Source: Bacillota bacterium (GTDB lineage Bacteria; Bacillota; UBA4882; UBA8346). Taken from it: a stretch of 64,000 nucleotides of DNA. The stretch lies in contig JAEZCE010000080.1 of assembly GCA_023429995.1 (NCBI GenBank), positions 19,712 to 83,711 of the forward strand, in the 5' to 3' direction. Shown one piece after another: positions 61,106 to 64,000 of this stretch (positions are counted from its first letter, which is position 1; each line of letters starts with the position of its first letter). The notes under the pieces were generated by a model. That model did not search any database, had not been told where the DNA came from, and saw only the letters and a list, made by a program, of their open reading frames with translations. The position numbers and the translations under genes were made by a program.

Positions 61106-62185
61106 ATGATTCCTCAAAATATCTCTCGAGAACATGTTATAAAGGCTTTAGATGAAATTCGCAAAAATGGGGTTTCATCTGATAGGCAATCTAAAGGATA
61201 CTATATAGTTACTGAAACTGGAGATAAATTTCCTCCGAAATATGTACTTTCTATCGCCAATAAATACGCTAATGGCGAAGAGCTAGATCCATCTAAATTT
61301 ACATCCGGAAAAGAAACCAACAACTATTTAATTAACTTAGGTTTTCAGATTGAAGAAAAAAATGAAGAACCTAATATGAGGATGATTGATGCCATCGTTG
61401 AATTATATAAGAAAAATAATAATGGTTGGTTGGATTATAACGAAATTTATGAGCGAATGAACCAATCATTATTTGGTCCTAATAAACACGGTGAGCGGGG
61501 TAAAAGAAATATAGTTTATCGATTGTTACTCGGTTACGCTGACTTATTCGAGGTCGATGAAAAGTTTCGCCCTAAGAAATTCCGGCTATCTTTGGAAAAT
61601 AATGAACAGCAAAATATTGAAATCAAAAAGAAATATTCAACAGGTGGATTGGCGGCTCTATATTTAAATAACGAGGTTTATTTTGAAAGAATTTTTGATT
61701 TAGAAAAAGACTTTGAAGATGAAGTAAAGGAAAATTATAAACTAATCTTTGGTGAAAACTCATATTACTACGATGTACGGAAGAAAATTGGCGCCAGGAT
61801 TTGTGATGCTTTTGTTTTTGATGAAGAACTGGGCAAGGTAATTGTTGTAGAGAACGAACTTTTTAGTCACGACTTATGGGGCCATATCATTCCCCAAATT
61901 ATTGAATTCTTCAATGGTATGAATAACGAGGAAACAAAATTCAATCTAAAGTATAAGGTTGAATGGGCTGACAACCATAAACTTCCGATCATAGAAGCAA
62001 TCGATAAAAATAATTATGAAATTATGGTCGTAATTGATCGAATTGACTTCAATATTAAGAAGGCTAAACAAGATATAAATGAACTGTTGAAGCATTTTGT
62101 GAAAAATAAGAATATAGAAATATTGTTTAAAGAATTTAAGGTTTTTACTTCGCCAAACGGGCAAAAGATTTATCAAGTAGTATGA
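61106..62185 (+). CDS. McrA-type head domain fused to PD-(D/E)xK-like nuclease
   Basis: 359 residues with GGAGAGG upstream. Residues 1-82 (ISREHVIKALDEIRKNGV, FPPKYVLSIANKYANGEEL) match the N-terminal head domain known from ScoMcrA-like modification-dependent HNH nucleases. A middle helical domain is followed by a nuclease-like core with D234 (ARICDAFVFDEE) and E249/E251 (VIVVENELFSHDLWGH). A modification-dependent nuclease is a good guess. Confidence 0.7.
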   Translation: MIPQNISREHVIKALDEIRKNGVSSDRQSKGYYIVTETGDKFPPKYVLSIANKYANGEELDPSKFTSGKETNNYLINLGFQIEEKNEEPNMRMIDAIVELYKKNNNGWLDYNEIYERMNQSLFGPNKHGERGKRNIVYRLLLGYADLFEVDEKFRPKKFRLSLENNEQQNIEIKKKYSTGGLAALYLNNEVYFERIFDLEKDFEDEVKENYKLIFGENSYYYDVRKKIGARICDAFVFDEELGKVIVVENELFSHDLWGHIIPQIIEFFNGMNNEETKFNLKYKVEWADNHKLPIIEAIDKNNYEIMVVIDRIDFNIKKAKQDINELLKHFVKNKNIEILFKEFKVFTSPNGQKIYQVV

Positions 62186-62227
62186 CATTCGTAAATTCTA
62201 TGATGTAAAATTATAATATGTAACTGA

Positions 62228-62419
62228 GAGGCCACTAATAACTACGAGTGGGCCAAGTTTATCGAAAAGAGTAATCAAGTCCCAGACGATTTTATACAAT
62301 CCATTGAATGTATCACCCGGCGCGTCAGTCTCGATTTCTATCTGAAAACCTTGGAGCGATATACCAAAAAAATGTTTTTATTGCTCAAAAGTATTAACCC
62401 CTCGCTTGATCCATGTTGA
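62228..62419 (+). pseudogene. Gene remnant without start
   Basis: An open frame of 63 codons without an ATG reads YEWAKFIEKSNQVPDDFIQSIECITRRVSLDFYLKTLERYTKKM. This looks like real protein sequence, the C-terminal end of an unrecognised gene. Low certainty. Confidence 0.4.
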
Positions 62420-62477
62420 TCATTTCACTCCTTATATAGATTAAAATCGGGAATTATATGTAAAGAAGGTGTTTAAT

Positions 62478-63023
62478 GTGGAAAATCCAGATTCATTGTC
62501 GCGGCAGGCTGATAAAGAGTTTAATGAACTAATAAATTCATATTCAATAGAAGAGAAAGAAGAGAGAGTAAAGAAAATATATGAAGCCTGTTACAAACAA
62601 TATTTAGATGCTCTCACTGAGTCCTTATCTTTACAATATGATAAGGCTGCTAGCTATTTTAATATAATTTTTGCTGCAGGATATGCTGGTTTATTTACTG
62701 CTTGGGGAAATTTAAAAGATGATTTAACAAAACAACAGAATTTTATTATTTGTTTTTCATTAGTAATTTCAATAGGGGTTTTTATGCTGTGGGAAGTTAT
62801 TAAGATGATTTCTACATATAGACAAATAAAGAAGTCACAGAAGATATTAGATCAATCAAAAGAATCAATAGTCGACAGGACAAAAACTCATACAAATGAT
62901 GTTAAAAAGCAAAAACTAAAATTAGAGAAGTATGGATTGCCTATCATATGGTTTGTAACAATTTCATCAGGCGCTGTTGCAGCTATTACACTTATTTATG
63001 GTTTGTTTAAAGGATTATCATGA
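62478..63023 (+). CDS. Small membrane protein of the defence island
   Basis: 181 residues from GTG 62478 (AGAAGG 8 nt upstream). A soluble helical N-terminus, two close hydrophobic segments (NIIFAAGYAGLFTAW, FIICFSLVISIGVFMLW), a charged helix and a third hydrophobic segment at the end. The stop overlaps the start of the HNH-type remnant. It could be the membrane effector of a neighbouring system; no family recognised. Confidence 0.6.
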   Translation: MENPDSLSRQADKEFNELINSYSIEEKEERVKKIYEACYKQYLDALTESLSLQYDKAASYFNIIFAAGYAGLFTAWGNLKDDLTKQQNFIICFSLVISIGVFMLWEVIKMISTYRQIKKSQKILDQSKESIVDRTKTHTNDVKKQKLKLEKYGLPIIWFVTISSGAVAAITLIYGLFKGLS

Positions 63024-63320
63024 AGTTCTACCTAGCTGCTACCGACAACCAATGGTTTCCTATCTCTCCCGTCTTCATCCGGATGAAATCAACTTCTGGC
63101 AACCCGGCGGGAGTCAAGCTTTTTCTGCCATCGAACCCGGTGCGCCCTTTCTTTTTAAACTCCATAGCCTCCAGAACTTTATCGCTGTCGTCGGCCTTTT
63201 TGTCCATCATTCCTTTTTACCCAACCAATCTCGCCTGAGACTCCTTGGCCAAAAGAACGGCACTGCCGACTTTCCAACCTTTAAAGCAAAAATTATAAAG
63301 TATCGCCCCAAAACCGGTAA
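63020..63320 (+). pseudogene. HNH endonuclease, N-terminal remnant
   Basis: Starts MKFYLAATDNQWF, then after a frameshift continues LSRLHPDEINFWQPGGSQAFSAIEPGAPFLFKLHS...NFIAVVG, the standard N-terminus of the same HNH family whose C-terminal part lies at 58739. A further TGG-to-TGA change and a one-base loss occur at LAW-DSFGQKNG. After about 63310 the similarity ends. Confidence 0.78.
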
Positions 63321-63463
63321 AACCGAAATGGATTCCGGTCTTGGCGGATTGGAGCCCGAATCGGGCAAGGAAAAAGTTATAATACGGATAGGCAATGGGT
63401 GGGAGTATTACGCAATGTATTATGGGTCAAGAGGATTAAAAAATTTGTTTGTTAATCATAGAA

Positions 63464-63778
63464 GCCGACAGGGGACGTCACCCACTCCCCTGCACCCCTA
63501 GGGCCAAAGGATATGGCCGCATATCCTTTGGAATCCTACGGCACGGGGAGATCCCCGTGGCCCCCTTTATCCCCGGCCATCCATAGCCGGGGTTGTGAAA
63601 AGCATTTTTTAGTGAAGCCTTCGCTCTCCATGCAGGGAATCGAACATCGTGTTCGATCCCTACCAGGATTTGTTCTTATGCCGACGGCAGTTTTTCCTCC
63701 TAGAAAAGATGCCGCGCCGCCGACCTCCTTGATCGGCGGGTTATTGTTTGTTCAAGAAGTTTATATGTTGGAAGGCTA
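63464..63778 (+). repeat. Multi-hairpin repeat element, copy E8
   Basis: Stems: CAGGGGA/TCCCCTG, CCAAAGGATATG/CATATCCTTTGG (63504-63531), CACGGGG-AGA-TCCCCGTG (63542-63559), CCCCGGCC/GCCGGGG (63571-63592), AGGGA..TCGAAC-ATCGT-GTTCGA..TCCCT (63634-63661), CGGCA..TGCCG and CCGCCGA...TCGGCGG. Confidence 0.82.
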
Positions 63779-63794
63779 AATATTAAATACAGAT

Positions 63795-64000
63795 TTGTCG
63801 GCTCCGATATGGTCAACAGGAGGTTGACCAACGCGGGTTAGATTTAGGACGAATCTCACCCGTCGGCATACCGAACCACCCAAGAAGACGACTACAGGGA
63901 TGTAGGAGTCTGTTAAATCAATGCAAGTATTCCTTTGACATTCAAGGAGGAATGTCGCGATAGAGGGGGAACCCGGGGGACTCAGCCCCCCGGGCCGGTG
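63795..64000 (-). repeat. Multi-hairpin repeat element, copy E9, opposite strand, cut by the window edge
   Basis: Read on the minus strand: CCCGGGGGG/TCCCCCGGG (63972-63994), CGCGACATTCCTCC..., CTACATCCCTGTAG in place of the usual CTCCATCCATGGAG, the conserved CTTCTTGGGTGGTTCGGTATGCC and the hairpin GGTCAACCTCCTGTTGACC (63811-63829). It faces E8. Confidence 0.8.

Noticed and set aside
43000..63779. Conserved protein with PTAVFPPRKDAAPPTSLIGG
   Set aside because: This open frame in several repeat copies follows from the conserved tail of the element. Its starts differ, no ribosome sites are seen and the DNA folds as CGGCA..TGCCG and CCGCCGA..TCGGCGG hairpins.

Overview
The window reads as a chromosomal segment of an endospore-forming, probably anaerobic member of the Bacillota. 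The evidence is the block at 4.1-12.7 kb, which keeps the Bacillus-type order dnaX - ybaB-like - recR - yaaL - bofA - gin (csfB) - Orn/Lys/Arg decarboxylase - tmk - darA - yaaR - holB - yaaT (ricT), together with a YjcZ-like mini-protein, Spo0E-like proteins and an Lrp/alanine dehydrogenase pair. I cannot name the genus from sequence alone.

Layout. (1) 0-12.7 kb: core genes, compact and on the + strand. (2) 12.8-21.1 kb: tRNA-Met, a broken and an intact tRNA-Lys, a cupin/LysR pair, several mini-proteins, a hemerythrin-like protein, a thermonuclease-like protein, a secreted CBM2-polysaccharide deacetylase and an amidohydrolase. (3) 21.2-39.1 kb: a sugar-catabolism region. An RpiR regulator and FGGY kinase lie on the minus strand. 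A ribose-type ABC transporter, a second kinase and a class II aldolase follow on the plus strand. Next come a GntR regulator with a clear operator, a MalEFG-type ABC transporter, an N-acetylneuraminate-lyase-like enzyme, a GH88 unsaturated glucuronyl hydrolase, a cupin and a D-lyxose-isomerase-like enzyme. Much of this segment (24.2-37.6 kb) sits between two direct copies of a 300-bp repeat. (4) 39.1-49.8 kb: an accessory zone where single genes (hypothetical, DUF3800, YczE-cytidylate kinase fusion/MarR, RhuM fragment, Spo0E) alternate with copies of a multi-hairpin repeat. It also holds nested palindromes and a 63-bp tandem repeat. (5) 49.8-63.3 kb: a defence island with an XRE regulator, a complete type I restriction-modification system (HsdM, HsdS, HsdR), an M/S-derived protein with a HEPN-like tail, two PD-(D/E)xK nuclease candidates (one with a McrA-like head) and two broken HNH-nuclease halves. 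(6) 63.4-64.0 kb: two more copies of the multi-hairpin repeat, facing each other.

The most interesting observation is the multi-hairpin family: at least nine copies whose stems change on both sides so that pairing is kept, while loops such as ATCGT stay fixed. A second, possibly linked observation is that 16-23 nt perfect hairpins appear as clean insertions when paralogous copies are aligned: in a tRNA-Lys copy, in a Spo0E copy (once in frame, once frameshifting) and in the GC-rich dispersed repeats. Both are read directly from the sequence. Their function is unknown.
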